Positions 6,640 through 16,976 are shown, numbered from the stretch's first letter. The stretch: DNA of 64,000 nt from Verrucomicrobiia bacterium (GCA_019634625.1 JAHCBA010000010.1:1-64000), one strand, 5' to 3'. Made by a program: numbers and translations. Notes: generated by a model not told the origin, from the sequence alone.

Positions 6640-9600
6640 GGCCCGCCCAGTCCAACCACCCGGTAAAACCGGCCTGCCACCAGCCCTTCCGGATCGATCC
6701 ACGAGGCCGACGACCCGGTGGCGGTCACCGGGCTTCCCAGATTGCTCCACGCCCCTCCCAGCGACGCCGCAAACTGCACCTGGTAAACGCCCCCGGCCCG
6801 TGCGCTCCACTCGATCCGCACCCCAGCCGTTCCCGCGTCGATCGCCGTGAAGCGGATGGTCTCAACCGCCCCACCGGCATTGAGCCGGCCCGGGGTCGGC
6901 TGGTTGAAACGGACCACCGAGCCCACCGCGCCGTCCGGCATCAACCCCTCGCTGACGTCCCGCTCCTGGGGCCCGAAATCGACATGGTCAATCAGCGTCC
7001 CCCCCGGCGAGTACAACGACAGGCTTTCACCGTCCCCGCTCAAAGCGAAGTCCACGTGGAGATCCCGTCCGGGCGCGTTCTGCTCCGGCTGCCCGTCCGC
7101 CCAGACCAGCATCACCGCACCCGGCGCCAGGATGAACCCGGGCGGAATCACCGACTTGGTCGGGTTGTTCGGGTTGTCGGTGACCGAGTAGCCCGTCAGG
7201 TCCACCGGCGCGCTCCCGGCATTGTAGAGTTCGAACCAGTCGTCGAACGCCCCGTCGGCGGGGTCGGCAATCGTGCTGCTGTTGCGCGCCATCCACTCGT
7301 TGAACACCACCCGCACGGGCAGCGAAGTGGGATCGTTCGGCGCCCCCGGCGTCGGGATCTCGAACACCCGCCGCTCCGACCACGCACCATCCGGGAATGA
7401 TCCGACGGACCGTCCCGCCCCCACTCCCGCGTAGTGAACGAAATCCACCGCCGCCGGAAGCCCGTTGTGACTCCGCGACAGCACCACCGAACCCGCGCCC
7501 GGCGTCAGCGCAAACGACGCGCGCCAGCCGGCAGGTCCCGTCGCCTGGCCGTCCGCCCACACCACCCGGAATTCCCCGGCTCCCAGACTGGCCCCCGCCG
7601 GAAACGCCCAGCGCCCCGGAGCCGTGGGATCGTTCGAGAGGAACCATCCCGCGAGACTCACCGCCTCGGCCCCCGCATTGTAAATCTCGATCCAGGGAGA
7701 ACTCCCGGTTCCAGCCACCGGCTGCGGCAACACCTCGTTGATCCACACCTCCGGAAACGGCGGCAGCGTCGCCGCCATCGAACTGGGCGCTCCAGGGGTC
7801 GCAAACGCAATGGGCCGTTCCCGCGCATCGACCACCGTCTGCACCCCGCCTCCGTCCAGCCGGACGGTCAGATCCCCACCATCCCGACCCGCCAGATACC
7901 AGAAGCTCAGCGTGTAGAACTGCCCCTCCACCACCGGCACTGCCAGGGTCTGTCGCACCGACGCCGCGGCATTGAAACCGTCCGCCCCCGCCACCAACCG
8001 CAGGCTCGACCCGCCCGATCGACTCACGCCCGTGTCGATGAACGACCCCGCCACCGCCGGATCGGCCGACCAATGCGGCGCCAGGGCCTCCTCGAAGCCG
8101 CCGTTCGTCACCAGCTCCGTTCCCACCCGCGGCACCATTCCCGCCACCAGCGAAAGATCATCCACATGCACCGCTCCGGGGCTGCCCATCGAGATCCGCA
8201 CTTCAGAGGAGCGCGCCCGGTCGGTCACAGAAACAAACCGCCACACCGCATGCCCGTGCCCGTCGGCGTCCACCGCCCCCCAGTTCGACGGCCTGCGATT
8301 GTCCTGGGCGGGATCGATGACCTGCAGCGATCCACCCATTCCCCGGGCCCGGAACGGCCACGGAAGGCGGTTCCCATAGGTCACCTCATCGACCAGGATC
8401 CACGGATTCGCCGGAGTCCCCGGCCGCAGCAGCCGCAGCGTTTCGCCCGCATTGTCCAGCCTCCCCGGAAACGCCCCCAGCACCGGCACGGCGTTCCCAT
8501 GTTCCCGCACGAAAATCGTCGGGTCCTTGACCAGCACCCGGTAGGCCCCCGGCGGCAGCGCCGTCCCGCCCGGGAACGTGTAGTTCACCCCGTCGAGAAA
8601 CCACCCCGACAGGTCAAAGGTGGTCCGCTCGGAGCGGTTCAGAATCTCGACAAACTCGGCGTCGGGATCCAGCGGCTCGTACATGATCTCGGTGATCCGC
8701 ACAAAGTCCTCCGGCGCCTCGTCCGCCCCCGTGAACTCGACATCCACCGCCTCCAACGCCCCGCTCACCCGCTGCCCGTGGCGGTTCAGCCCTTCGAGCA
8801 CCAGACGGTTCGCCCCCGCCCGCAGCGGAACACTCAACGTCCAGTTCGTCCGCGTCGTCCACACCGGCTGATACGCCGCGCCGTTCACCGAAATGGTCCG
8901 CACTTCGATCGGGGCGGTGCCTGTCAGGGTCAGGACATTGCTGTCCGAGGTGACTGTTCCCTCGCCGTCGATGGACCACGGCGCCGTGTTGGTGGCCAGC
9001 ACGCCGGCGAGATAGAGCCTGCGATTGGCGATCCACGACTTCACCGGCGCCGGCGAGGCGGCGTCCAGCCCGTGCGCCTGGAGGGCCTCGTGGTTGGCGT
9101 CCATCAGCGGGTCCGCCACCCCCGATGCCAGGGCGCCCCGCACCGCCTCCGCAAACAACTGCAGATACACGCGGCCAAAATGCGGATGACGGTACAGCCG
9201 CGTCATCACCGGATCGTCGGCCACGAAGATCTCCGTCGTCTCCCCGTCGCTCCCTCCCCCCAGGGAGAAGTCCAGATCCCACAACAGCAGGTTCCAACGC
9301 CCGCCCGGCGGGAGATACGCGAAGGTGTTCTTCCCACGCCGGTACCCGTAACCGTCCCAGTCCCCGACCACCCGGCGGGTCACAATCGGCCCAAGCCACC
9401 CGTCGAGGTCCAGCGTCTCCTCCACCCGGCGGTCATACCCCTCGCCATCCGGAAGGTTCAGCACCTCGACCAGGTTGAGGAAACTCGAGTAGTCGTCGTC
9501 GAGGCCCCGGTTCGACTTGCGTTCCCAGTTCCACCGGTACCGGGTCTGGGTGAGTTCGCCCTGCCGCGTCGGATACGCCTCGAGCCGGGCGTCCCGGTTG

Positions 9601-12600
9601 AACTCGCGCTCCACCGCCGTGTTGAACTCGAACCAGTCGTCGATCTTGTAGATCTCCCCGCGGTCGGCCTCCGGAAACCAGCTCGACATGTACTCGCCGT
9701 TGGGCTGCTGCGAATCGGTGTACACCAGCCCCCGCCGGACGCCGTTCACATAGACCTGGATGTAGCGCGTGTGGCTGAACGGCACCCCGAGCTGCTCCCC
9801 AATCCAGAACGACATCCTCTCCCGCTGGAGGGTCGGGTCCCGACCCGGCTGTTCGAGCCAGTCCAGATTGAACTCATCGGATCCCAGCAACCGGTCATCC
9901 GAGGGCGTGGTCCAGATGTACCCGCACAACGATCCCATCGGGCCCGTGTAGTTCGGCCGGATGAACGGACTGCCCCGGTACCGCGCCCCGGCGTTGTAAA
10001 TGGCCCGGTGGTTCCCGTACACGATCGTCCCGTCCAACGCCTCGTTGCTCATGTATTCCCGCTGCGCCCAGGTGTCCGTGTTCGCCTGGGTCATCCACAA
10101 ACGGTACGTCCCGAAACTCCCCGCCGGCGTGGCGTCCCCAAACCGTACCAGGCACGCCCCCGCCTGCGGGTCCGCCGGAAAGGTCGCCGTCGCCGCCAGC
10201 GTGGCGCCATCCGTCGCTTCCACCCAGAACGCCACCAGCACCCCCTCCGCCTGCCCCGGAATCGTCGCCGTATAGATGCCGTCCCCGGCCACCCGGTCCC
10301 CGTTCCGCCCGTCGTCCCGCATCGGCAGTTCCTGCACGCTCACCGACGGATCGAACCGATACCGCAGACGCACCGAACCGACGCCGTCCGGATCGTGCAC
10401 CCGCGCCGTCACCCGCACCGGTTCCATCGCCGCGGGCAGCACCGGGGCGTGAGCCACCTCGTACACCGCCGGTCCGGCGTTGCTCACCCGACGGCTGTTG
10501 GGCTCCCCCGGCGTGCCCAGGTGACGCGGGATCGGCAGCTCGACCACGCCCTCGAGGTAGTTCCCCTTCAATCGCATCAGCAGCTCGGGATGCCCCCGCA
10601 GCCAGCGCACGTCGGCCCGGATCCGGGCCGTGCTGTTCTCGGTCAGGGAACTGCCCCGCAGCACCGTCTTGATCCGGTTCGCCCCGTTGTCGCCGCCCGC
10701 GCTCGCCCGCAGATGCAGGCTTCGCGGACTCTGGTATCCGCCCGTCCCCAGGCCCGAGGCGACATGATTGCCCTGGGAAATCCATCCGTTGAGACCGCCC
10801 TCGAAGCCCGGATTCACCACCAGGTTCGCCCCGCCGGGGTCCACCACCTGCACGTTGTCGATCAGACACTCCCCGGCCCGCAACAGCATGATCTGCAGTT
10901 CCGACGGCACCCCGACGCCCAGCTCCAGCACCCCCGTGACATCCAGCGTCGTCCACTCGCTCTTGCCCGTCTCGTCGCTGTCCGCCCAGTTGGCCGCCAG
11001 CCGGCTGTCCGCACGCAGATCGATCAGCTCCATGCTGCTCCCCCCGCCGTCCGACCACCGCCCCCATCGCCCTCCGTCGCGGTACGTCACCTCCTCCACG
11101 ACAACGTACAGAAAGTTGGTCACCACCGCCCCGCTGGCATCGGTCCCAAGTACCGGCTCCGGTCGCGCCAACGCCACCCGCTCACCCCGGTTGCTCAGGT
11201 TGCCCCCGAAATTCCCGGTCACCCGGTCCGCCGGCAGATCCGGATACGCCTCCCGCATGTACGACACATCCTTCGCCACCACGAAATACCCCCCCGGTGG
11301 CACCACCGCATCCTCCTGAAACACAAACGAAATCCCGTCCACGAACCGCCAGTCCCGAAGATTCACCGGCTCGCTCCCCCGGTTGTGCAACTCCACATAC
11401 TGTCCCGGCTCCCCGACCGGCGGATGGTACATGAACTCGCTGAACACAATCGGCCCGAGCCACGCCGGCGCGTTGCCCGCCCCCGGTGTCGGTCGCTCCA
11501 GGGGTCGCCAGACGTCCGCCCCATCCGGGGCCCTGCCGCTCGACAGGCCGCGCATCTGCGCCCCGAACCGCACCGCGTCCACCACCCGCGCCCCGTCCGG
11601 CCGGATCAGAAACAGATCCTCCCCCGCCGACGTCAGCCCGAACCCCAGCGCCGCCCGGTCCCACGCCACCACCCCGCCCGGCTCGAGGATCGTCCCTGCC
11701 GGAATCACAAACCGCGCCCGCGCCGGATCGTCGGTCAGAATGCCCCCCGACAGGTCCACCGGCACCTCGCCCCGATGGTACAGCTCGATGAAGTCCACCA
11801 TGTCCTCCCCCGGATGTGCCAGCGCCTCGTTGATCACCACGCCGCGCCACGGATCCCGCCCGATGAACTCCCGAGCCCCCGGCGATCCACCCCGAAACTC
11901 GCTCGGCCCCCAGGCCCGCGCATCGCCCTCCCCGTAACTCGGCCGCGCCAGCACCAGCGAATGCCCAGCCCCGTCCGCCTCCACCGGCCACGGCGGCTGA
12001 TCGGAATACCCGACATTCAGCAGCAGCGCCCCCGCTCGATTCCGCAATTGCACCGTCCCCGAATCCCGCGGCAACCGCCCGCTCCACGGCCCCAACACCC
12101 CTTCCAGCCCGTACTCCGCCGCCACGTCCCCGGGCGCCTGTGCCACCACCAGAAAGTCCCCCGCACCCAGTCGCGTCCCCGGCGGAAACGCATACCGCAC
12201 CGAACCCTCGATCCGGAATCCCCCAAGGTCCGCAAACACCGAGTCCGCATTGAACACCTCCACGTACTCCAGCACCCGCCCGTCCTCCCGCGCCGCCGGA
12301 TGATACATGATCTCGCTGATCACCAGTCCCGTCGAACGGCTCGATGGACCCAGCGGCTCGATCCTCCCCGGCAAGGCCCCCTCAGGCGTCCCCTCCTCCA
12401 CATCCCCAAGATCCCGGAACGACGCCCGTGCCACCGCCTGCGTTGAACGGCTCCCCACAAACACCCCGAGATACACCGCGTTCGACATCCCGATCCCCAC
12501 CCGACCCAGGGAACTCCAATCCAGCCCGTCGTAACTGGCATACCCCGTGAAGTTCGTCCCCTGACGCCGCAACCGCAGCCACGTCTCCGGATAGTTCACC

Positions 12601-14084
12601 GGGAAGGCACCGCTCGCCTGCACCACCGCCCCCGTCATGCCCCGCCACGCAAACTGGCTGCCCGCCAGGCTCGGCGTGGACAGCGCCGCCGCAAACGGAC
12701 TGTTGGTCGCCAGACTCTGCCGCACCATCAACCCCGCCTGACTGAACAGCGTCGTCAGCTCCAGCGATTCGATCCGCACCCGCACGTCGAAATCCCCCGT
12801 CCGCACCTGCTGGCTGAAATGGACGTGATCGTTCGTGCCCCACAACCCCGCCCCGTCGGCTGCAATGTTCAATCCGCCCGGCACCGGCTCGATCATCGTC
12901 GGCAAGGCCAGCCGCCCAATGGTCACCGGCGACAACCGCAATACGGTGAACGCCAGCCGGGTGTCCGGCGCAATCGCGTTGGGCGTCGCCGCCCGGTCCG
13001 TCACGCCGTTGACGGTCAACGTGTACGTCGCGTCCGCCTCCAGCGGGGACGTCGTCAGAATCACCTCGTCGTCCCCGCTCCCCCATCGCACCGCACTCAC
13101 CACCGCTCCCCCGTCGAGCGCGTAGTTCCCGCCGACCAGCGCCGTCGCTTCCCGCACCGGTTCGCTGAAGCGCACCACCACCTCGGTGGACGACGCATTG
13201 TACACCGTGACCAGCGTCGGCGGCGTCGTGTCGGCCGTCACCCTCAGCACCGCCTCCTCCGAAACCAGAAAACCCAGCGCGTTCACCAGCGTCACCCGGT
13301 ACCGCGCCCCGTCATCCGTCATGGCCACCCGCCCCAGCGTCAGGGCCGGCCCCGTCCCACCCGGCACGGGCGTCCCGTTGCGCTGCCACTGGTACCCCAG
13401 CGGATCCGTGTTGCGCACCTCGACCCGGAACGTCGCCGGACTCCCCTCGGCCACCGTCAGGCTGGCCGGCTGGCGCGTGATCTCGGGCGGATACAGCGGC
13501 GTTTCGAAGGGCACGAAGTTCACCGCCGGAATCGGCTCCTCGATCCCACCCAGCGGAAGCTGCCAACGGACCGAGAGATGATCCGACCCGCCCCCCTCCT
13601 TCATCAGCGCTTCAATGTAGTAGTTCCGACCCGCCTCCAGCCGCACCGGCGCCGATTGCTGGCCCGGCTGGCTGAACCATGCCCGGAACCCCGTGGCCGC
13701 GTTCACCCGCGCAATCACCCGCTTGCCCGAGGGATGTTCGTCCGGACTCAGGTACAGCACCGAATGATCGTCGCTCGCAATCCAGAACACGTAGTCCCCG
13801 CTCTGCGGCGGCCGCACAAAACCCCGGATCCGCTGCCCGTAGTTGTCCCCGATGTTCTGCCCCGTCTCGAACGCCACCGTCAGCACGTCCCGAAAGGTCG
13901 GCCGGTCCGGAAAATTCGGCGAACCCGTCAGGTCCGCCACGCTGTTGCCCGGGATCCCCGAGTAAAACTCGCGAGACAACCCCGTCGCTTGCGCGTGCAC
14001 CGTCGGGGAACCCGCGGCCAGGGCTGTCAGGGCGAGAATCCACACTCCCAATCGGAGCGGGCGGACGTTGAAAAAGGGCTTCAT
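6636..14084 (-). CDS. giant secreted PA14 / Ig-like / lamin-tail / CotH multidomain protein
   Basis: 2482 residues with a signal peptide (MKPFFNVRPLRLGVWILALT, cleavage near AHA-Q at residue 31). Domains in order: a PA14-like module (about 33-195); an Ig-like domain (196-285, ending DDGARYRVTLVNALG); an SbsA/Big-type domain (290-385); a DUF1349/concanavalin-like domain (390-560). Three lamin-tail domains follow, each opening with (V/I)(I/F)(S/N)E (about 591, 750, 880). Next come a jelly-roll-like piece and a CotH-kinase-like region (about 1350-1700, with YKIDDWFEF and LLLWDLDFSLGGG). Three more LTDs start near 1798, 2113 and 2261. The C-terminal block ends FYRVVGLGGP. The frame extends to 15464, but the ATG at 14084 gives the signal peptide. 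The role is probably cell-surface or extracellular adhesion or carbohydrate interaction; this is inferred. Confidence 0.85.
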   Translation of the reverse strand: MKPFFNVRPLRLGVWILALTALAAGSPTVHAQATGLSREFYSGIPGNSVADLTGSPNFPDRPTFRDVLTVAFETGQNIGDNYGQRIRGFVRPPQSGDYVFWIASDDHSVLYLSPDEHPSGKRVIARVNAATGFRAWFSQPGQQSAPVRLEAGRNYYIEALMKEGGGSDHLSVRWQLPLGGIEEPIPAVNFVPFETPLYPPEITRQPASLTVAEGSPATFRVEVRNTDPLGYQWQRNGTPVPGGTGPALTLGRVAMTDDGARYRVTLVNALGFLVSEEAVLRVTADTTPPTLVTVYNASSTEVVVRFSEPVREATALVGGNYALDGGAVVSAVRWGSGDDEVILTTSPLEADATYTLTVNGVTDRAATPNAIAPDTRLAFTVLRLSPVTIGRLALPTMIEPVPGGLNIAADGAGLWGTNDHVHFSQQVRTGDFDVRVRIESLELTTLFSQAGLMVRQSLATNSPFAAALSTPSLAGSQFAWRGMTGAVVQASGAFPVNYPETWLRLRRQGTNFTGYASYDGLDWSSLGRVGIGMSNAVYLGVFVGSRSTQAVARASFRDLGDVEEGTPEGALPGRIEPLGPSSRSTGLVISEIMYHPAAREDGRVLEYVEVFNADSVFADLGGFRIEGSVRYAFPPGTRLGAGDFLVVAQAPGDVAAEYGLEGVLGPWSGRLPRDSGTVQLRNRAGALLLNVGYSDQPPWPVEADGAGHSLVLARPSYGEGDARAWGPSEFRGGSPGAREFIGRDPWRGVVINEALAHPGEDMVDFIELYHRGEVPVDLSGGILTDDPARARFVIPAGTILEPGGVVAWDRAALGFGLTSAGEDLFLIRPDGARVVDAVRFGAQMRGLSSGRAPDGADVWRPLERPTPGAGNAPAWLGPIVFSEFMYHPPVGEPGQYVELHNRGSEPVNLRDWRFVDGISFVFQEDAVVPPGGYFVVAKDVSYMREAYPDLPADRVTGNFGGNLSNRGERVALARPEPVLGTDASGAVVTNFLYVVVEEVTYRDGGRWGRWSDGGGSSMELIDLRADSRLAANWADSDETGKSEWTTLDVTGVLELGVGVPSELQIMLLRAGECLIDNVQVVDPGGANLVVNPGFEGGLNGWISQGNHVASGLGTGGYQSPRSLHLRASAGGDNGANRIKTVLRGSSLTENSTARIRADVRWLRGHPELLMRLKGNYLEGVVELPIPRHLGTPGEPNSRRVSNAGPAVYEVAHAPVLPAAMEPVRVTARVHDPDGVGSVRLRYRFDPSVSVQELPMRDDGRNGDRVAGDGIYTATIPGQAEGVLVAFWVEATDGATLAATATFPADPQAGACLVRFGDATPAGSFGTYRLWMTQANTDTWAQREYMSNEALDGTIVYGNHRAIYNAGARYRGSPFIRPNYTGPMGSLCGYIWTTPSDDRLLGSDEFNLDWLEQPGRDPTLQRERMSFWIGEQLGVPFSHTRYIQVYVNGVRRGLVYTDSQQPNGEYMSSWFPEADRGEIYKIDDWFEFNTAVEREFNRDARLEAYPTRQGELTQTRYRWNWERKSNRGLDDDYSSFLNLVEVLNLPDGEGYDRRVEETLDLDGWLGPIVTRRVVGDWDGYGYRRGKNTFAYLPPGGRWNLLLWDLDFSLGGGSDGETTEIFVADDPVMTRLYRHPHFGRVYLQLFAEAVRGALASGVADPLMDANHEALQAHGLDAASPAPVKSWIANRRLYLAGVLATNTAPWSIDGEGTVTSDSNVLTLTGTAPIEVRTISVNGAAYQPVWTTRTNWTLSVPLRAGANRLVLEGLNRHGQRVSGALEAVDVEFTGADEAPEDFVRITEIMYEPLDPDAEFVEILNRSERTTFDLSGWFLDGVNYTFPGGTALPPGAYRVLVKDPTIFVREHGNAVPVLGAFPGRLDNAGETLRLLRPGTPANPWILVDEVTYGNRLPWPFRARGMGGSLQVIDPAQDNRRPSNWGAVDADGHGHAVWRFVSVTDRARSSEVRISMGSPGAVHVDDLSLVAGMVPRVGTELVTNGGFEEALAPHWSADPAVAGSFIDTGVSRSGGSSLRLVAGADGFNAAASVRQTLAVPVVEGQFYTLSFWYLAGRDGGDLTVRLDGGGVQTVVDARERPIAFATPGAPSSMAATLPPFPEVWINEVLPQPVAGTGSSPWIEIYNAGAEAVSLAGWFLSNDPTAPGRWAFPAGASLGAGEFRVVWADGQATGPAGWRASFALTPGAGSVVLSRSHNGLPAAVDFVHYAGVGAGRSVGSFPDGAWSERRVFEIPTPGAPNDPTSLPVRVVFNEWMARNSSTIADPADGAFDDWFELYNAGSAPVDLTGYSVTDNPNNPTKSVIPPGFILAPGAVMLVWADGQPEQNAPGRDLHVDFALSGDGESLSLYSPGGTLIDHVDFGPQERDVSEGLMPDGAVGSVVRFNQPTPGRLNAGGAVETIRFTAIDAGTAGVRIEWSARAGGVYQVQFAASLGGAWSNLGSPVTATGSSASWIDPEGLVAGRFYRVVGLGGP

Positions 14085-14237
14085 CACGGGTCCAAGGTTG
14101 ATGCCGTCGCGCGCCATCGCGTCGTCGGGGAATCGCGGCCAACGTGCCAGCGCCGGCAGATCGATGAAAGCCAAAAGACCACAGTTGCGGGCCATTTGGG
14201 GTTGTTCGATTCCGCCGCCTCCCCTAAGGTCCCCCCC

Positions 14238-16616
14238 ATGCTGACCCTCCGGCGACTTCTTGCGGGCTCCCTTTTGCTTGGCGCCGCCGCCCTCGCACCC
14301 GCCCAGGAAATCCCCCCGGACCCCACCAACACCCTCCAGTTCGAGTACTCCGTCGCGCCCACCAACAACGCGATCCTCATCACCGAGACCACCAACCGCA
14401 TCTCGGTCACCATCAGCAACTGGATCGACTTCACCAACATCGTCATCACCGGCCAGCTCGGCACCAACCAGTTCTCCTTCAACCCGGGCGATGACGATGG
14501 CGTCTTCGTCGGCGAACTCCTCACGCCGCTGGTCATGGAACGAACCCCGATCACGATCGCCATCCAGCTCATCGGCGTCGAACTCGCCACCGCCATCACC
14601 GAACCCCCCGCCGATCCCCTGGTCGTCATCAGCAATCGCACCGAGAGGACCTACATCGTCGTCCCCCGCCCCCCCAACGATCGCTTCACCAACGCCTTCA
14701 AACTCCTCAGCGCCGGCGAAACCACCCTCGGCACCAATCAGTACGCCTCCCTCGAACGCGGCGAACCCAGCCACGCCAGCGTCCCCGGCCACGACCGCAG
14801 CATCTGGTGGACCTGGTCCGCCCCCGCCAGCGGCAATGTCCTCTTCGACCTCGCCGGCACCGAGTTCCCCGCCATCCTCTCCGTCTATCGCGGCGACCGA
14901 CTCACCAACCTCGTCAGCGTCGCCTCCTCCACCAACGACACCGCCAATCGCCTCCCCCCCAACGTAGTCTTCAACGCCTCCCAGGGCCTCACCTATCGCA
15001 TCGCCGTCTCCGGCCTCGACTCCAACAGCTTCGGCCGCGTCCGCCTCCGCGTCGCCCCCGGCGGCACGCCCGATACCCGCCCCCCCGTCGTCGCCATCCT
15101 CACGCCCGCCCAGGACTCGCTCGTCACCGACGAACTCCTCGCCGTGACCGGTTCCGCCCGCGAACCCTTCCCCCTCGACTCCGGCGTCAGCAATGTCGTC
15201 CTGCGCCTGAACGGCCAGGTCGTCACCAACGCCGTCGGCACCGACGCCTGGTCCGCCGTCATCGCCCTCCCCCCAGGCACCAACATCGTCAGCGCCGTCG
15301 CCCACGACTTCGCCGGCAATGCCAGTCAGGCCGACAGCGTCGTCGTCCGCTTCCTCAATCCCACCAACACCTACTTCGCCCTCGCCTCCCAGCTCCCCGG
15401 CACCGGCGGCTTCGTCGCCGCCCACAACCGCCAGGCCATCAAGGAATCCGGCGAACCCTTCCACGCCGGCAACGAGGGCGGCCGCTCGGTCTGGTACTGG
15501 TGGCGCGCCCCGTCCGACGGCCGCCTCGATCTCACCACCTCCGGTTCCCCCCTCGACACCCTCCTCGCCGTGTACATCGGCAACGCGCTGACCAACCTCA
15601 CCGAACTCGTCAGCAACGATGACGCCTTCCCCGGCGTCGCCTGGAGCGAAACCTCCCTCCTCGTCAGCAGCAATACCGTCTATCGCATCGCCGTGGACGC
15701 CTTCGGCGCCGCCGTCGGCGAGTTCGGGCTCCAGTACGTCTTCACCCCCCTCCAGGCCGGCACCTTCTTCAATCTCACCGTCTCCCCCGCCAACGGCGGC
15801 GCCGTCTCACCCCCGGGCGGCGCCTTCCCGTCCGGCGCCCGCGTCACCCTCACCGCCGTCCCCCAGCCCGACTTCGCCTTTGTCGGCTGGGAAGGCGATG
15901 TCGCCTCCACCCAGAACCCCATCGACATCGCCATCAACCGCAACCTCCGCGTCACCCCGCGCTTCCGCACCGTGCGCTTCACCGACGACTTCGAAACCGG
16001 CGACCTCTCGCGCATCCCCTGGACCCAGGGCGACCCGCCCTGGATCGTCCAGACCAACGTCGTCGCCGCCGGTTCCTTCGCCCTGCGCACCCCCCCCATC
16101 GACCACCGCCAGACCGCCGTCCTCTCCCTCACCACCAACACCGGCTCCGGCACCGCCTCGTTCGATGTCCGCGTCAGCACCGAACCGGCCTGGGACTTCT
16201 TCGAGTTCCTCATCGATGACACCGTCGTCCGTCGCTGGTCCGGCGAGGTCCCCTGGCAGACCGTCACCTTCAACGTCAGCGCCGGCACCCACACCTTCAC
16301 CTGGCGCTACACCAAGGATCCAAATTTCCAGAGCGGCCTCGACGCCGCCTTCCTCGACAACCTCTACCTCCCCCCGCCCTCCGGCTCCGGCTCCGGCGGA
16401 CAGCAACCCACCCTCACCCTCACCCTCTTCTCCGAGGGCGGACAACTCACCCTCCAGGGCGAACCCGGCGTCACCTACGACTTCGAAGCCGCCCCCTCCC
16501 TCGCCGGCCCCTGGTCCGTCATCGGCTCCCAAAGCTCCTCCAGCGGCATCATCAACCTCCTCGACCTCGAAGCCGTCGGCCAATCCCGCCGCTTCTACCG
16601 CGCCCGCACCCGCTGA
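14238..16616 (+). CDS. large secreted protein with pre-peptidase-like, InlB B-repeat-like and MAM-like domains
   Basis: 792 residues. The signal peptide is MLTLRRLLAGSLLLGAAALA, with cleavage near APA-Q. Two copies of a module reading GEP.H......S.W(Y/W)(W/T)W.AP..G lie at about 140-290 and 375-510; this is the jelly-roll-like, pre-peptidase-C-like repeat frequent in this phylum. Between them is an Ig-like module (about 275-365). About 525-595 resembles the divergent InlB B-repeat (GGAVSPPGGAFPSGARVTL, FVGWEGD). About 600-700 is a concanavalin/MAM-like domain (DDFETGD). A GSGSGG linker leads to a C-terminal block ending RRFYRARTR. The frame is open from 12819, but the ATG at 14238, 9 bp after an AGGT, gives the signal peptide. 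It is divergent from the giant protein with a 153-bp gap. Confidence 0.85.
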   Translation: MLTLRRLLAGSLLLGAAALAPAQEIPPDPTNTLQFEYSVAPTNNAILITETTNRISVTISNWIDFTNIVITGQLGTNQFSFNPGDDDGVFVGELLTPLVMERTPITIAIQLIGVELATAITEPPADPLVVISNRTERTYIVVPRPPNDRFTNAFKLLSAGETTLGTNQYASLERGEPSHASVPGHDRSIWWTWSAPASGNVLFDLAGTEFPAILSVYRGDRLTNLVSVASSTNDTANRLPPNVVFNASQGLTYRIAVSGLDSNSFGRVRLRVAPGGTPDTRPPVVAILTPAQDSLVTDELLAVTGSAREPFPLDSGVSNVVLRLNGQVVTNAVGTDAWSAVIALPPGTNIVSAVAHDFAGNASQADSVVVRFLNPTNTYFALASQLPGTGGFVAAHNRQAIKESGEPFHAGNEGGRSVWYWWRAPSDGRLDLTTSGSPLDTLLAVYIGNALTNLTELVSNDDAFPGVAWSETSLLVSSNTVYRIAVDAFGAAVGEFGLQYVFTPLQAGTFFNLTVSPANGGAVSPPGGAFPSGARVTLTAVPQPDFAFVGWEGDVASTQNPIDIAINRNLRVTPRFRTVRFTDDFETGDLSRIPWTQGDPPWIVQTNVVAAGSFALRTPPIDHRQTAVLSLTTNTGSGTASFDVRVSTEPAWDFFEFLIDDTVVRRWSGEVPWQTVTFNVSAGTHTFTWRYTKDPNFQSGLDAAFLDNLYLPPPSGSGSGGQQPTLTLTLFSEGGQLTLQGEPGVTYDFEAAPSLAGPWSVIGSQSSSSGIINLLDLEAVGQSRRFYRARTR

Positions 16617-16631
16617 CGCACCCCCCGCCTC

Positions 16632-16704
16632 AGAATCGAAATCGAAATCGAAATCGAAATCGAAATCGAAATCGGAGTCGAAGTCGGAGTCGGAGTCGGA
16701 ATAC
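16632..16704. repeat. hexanucleotide array H1 (GAAATC/GGAGTC)
   Basis: About twelve 6-nt units: ATCGAA repeated, shading into GTCGGA variants, followed by the tail TACGACGCCTGCTGCAACAA. That tail recurs after arrays H3 and H9. It starts 15 bp after the stop of the preceding gene. The opposite strand has an open frame here with a run of Asp-Phe/Asp-Ser, which is a shadow. Confidence 0.9.
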
Positions 16705-16770
16705 GACGCCTGCTGCAACAAAAGGGGCATCTCCCAGCCCTTTCTAAACCGCCCAATCCCTCCCTTGTAG

Positions 16771-16819
16771 ATTCTCGTACTCAGCCCGAAGGGCGGTCCC
16801 CGTCCTCGTCCTCGCCTCG
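16771..16819. repeat. repeat element B, copy B1
   Basis: CTCGTACTCAGCCCGAAGGG begins the unit: a 4-bp GCCC/GGGC hairpin with a GAA loop, flanked by degenerate GTACTC/GTCCTC hexamers. The same unit occurs near 31100, 31665, 45935 and 54050. Confidence 0.75.
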
Positions 16820-16912
16820 AACCGACAGGCTCACCCTCTTGCGTTGTCGCCTTTGAACGGACCCGGTCCGATTCGATCCTGCTCCGCCCTGCAATTCCTC
16901 ATGTGAACTGGG

Positions 16913-16951
16913 GATTAGGATTAAGATTAAGATTAAGATTAAGATTAAGAT
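16913..16951. repeat. hexanucleotide array H2 (ATTAAG)
   Basis: About six units of ATTAAG (first unit ATTAGG) between two other repeat modules. It is the reverse complement of the CTTAAT arrays near 45760 and 53600. Confidence 0.9.
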
Positions 16952-16976
16952 CACGTCCTGAGGGATCTGCTCTGAG

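Noticed and set aside
7434-12446. Long plus-strand open frame (1670 codons) opposite the giant secreted protein
   Set aside because: Arg/Pro/His-rich composition typical of a shadow frame; the opposite strand carries recognisable domains.
14085-15464. N-terminal extension of the giant protein to 15464
   Set aside because: It is antisense to the clear signal-peptide gene at 14238-16616, and a good signal peptide starts at 14084.
15807-16730. Minus-strand frame with Asp-Phe/Asp-Ser repeats
   Set aside because: The repeats are just the translated hexamer array and the rest is antisense to a secreted protein.
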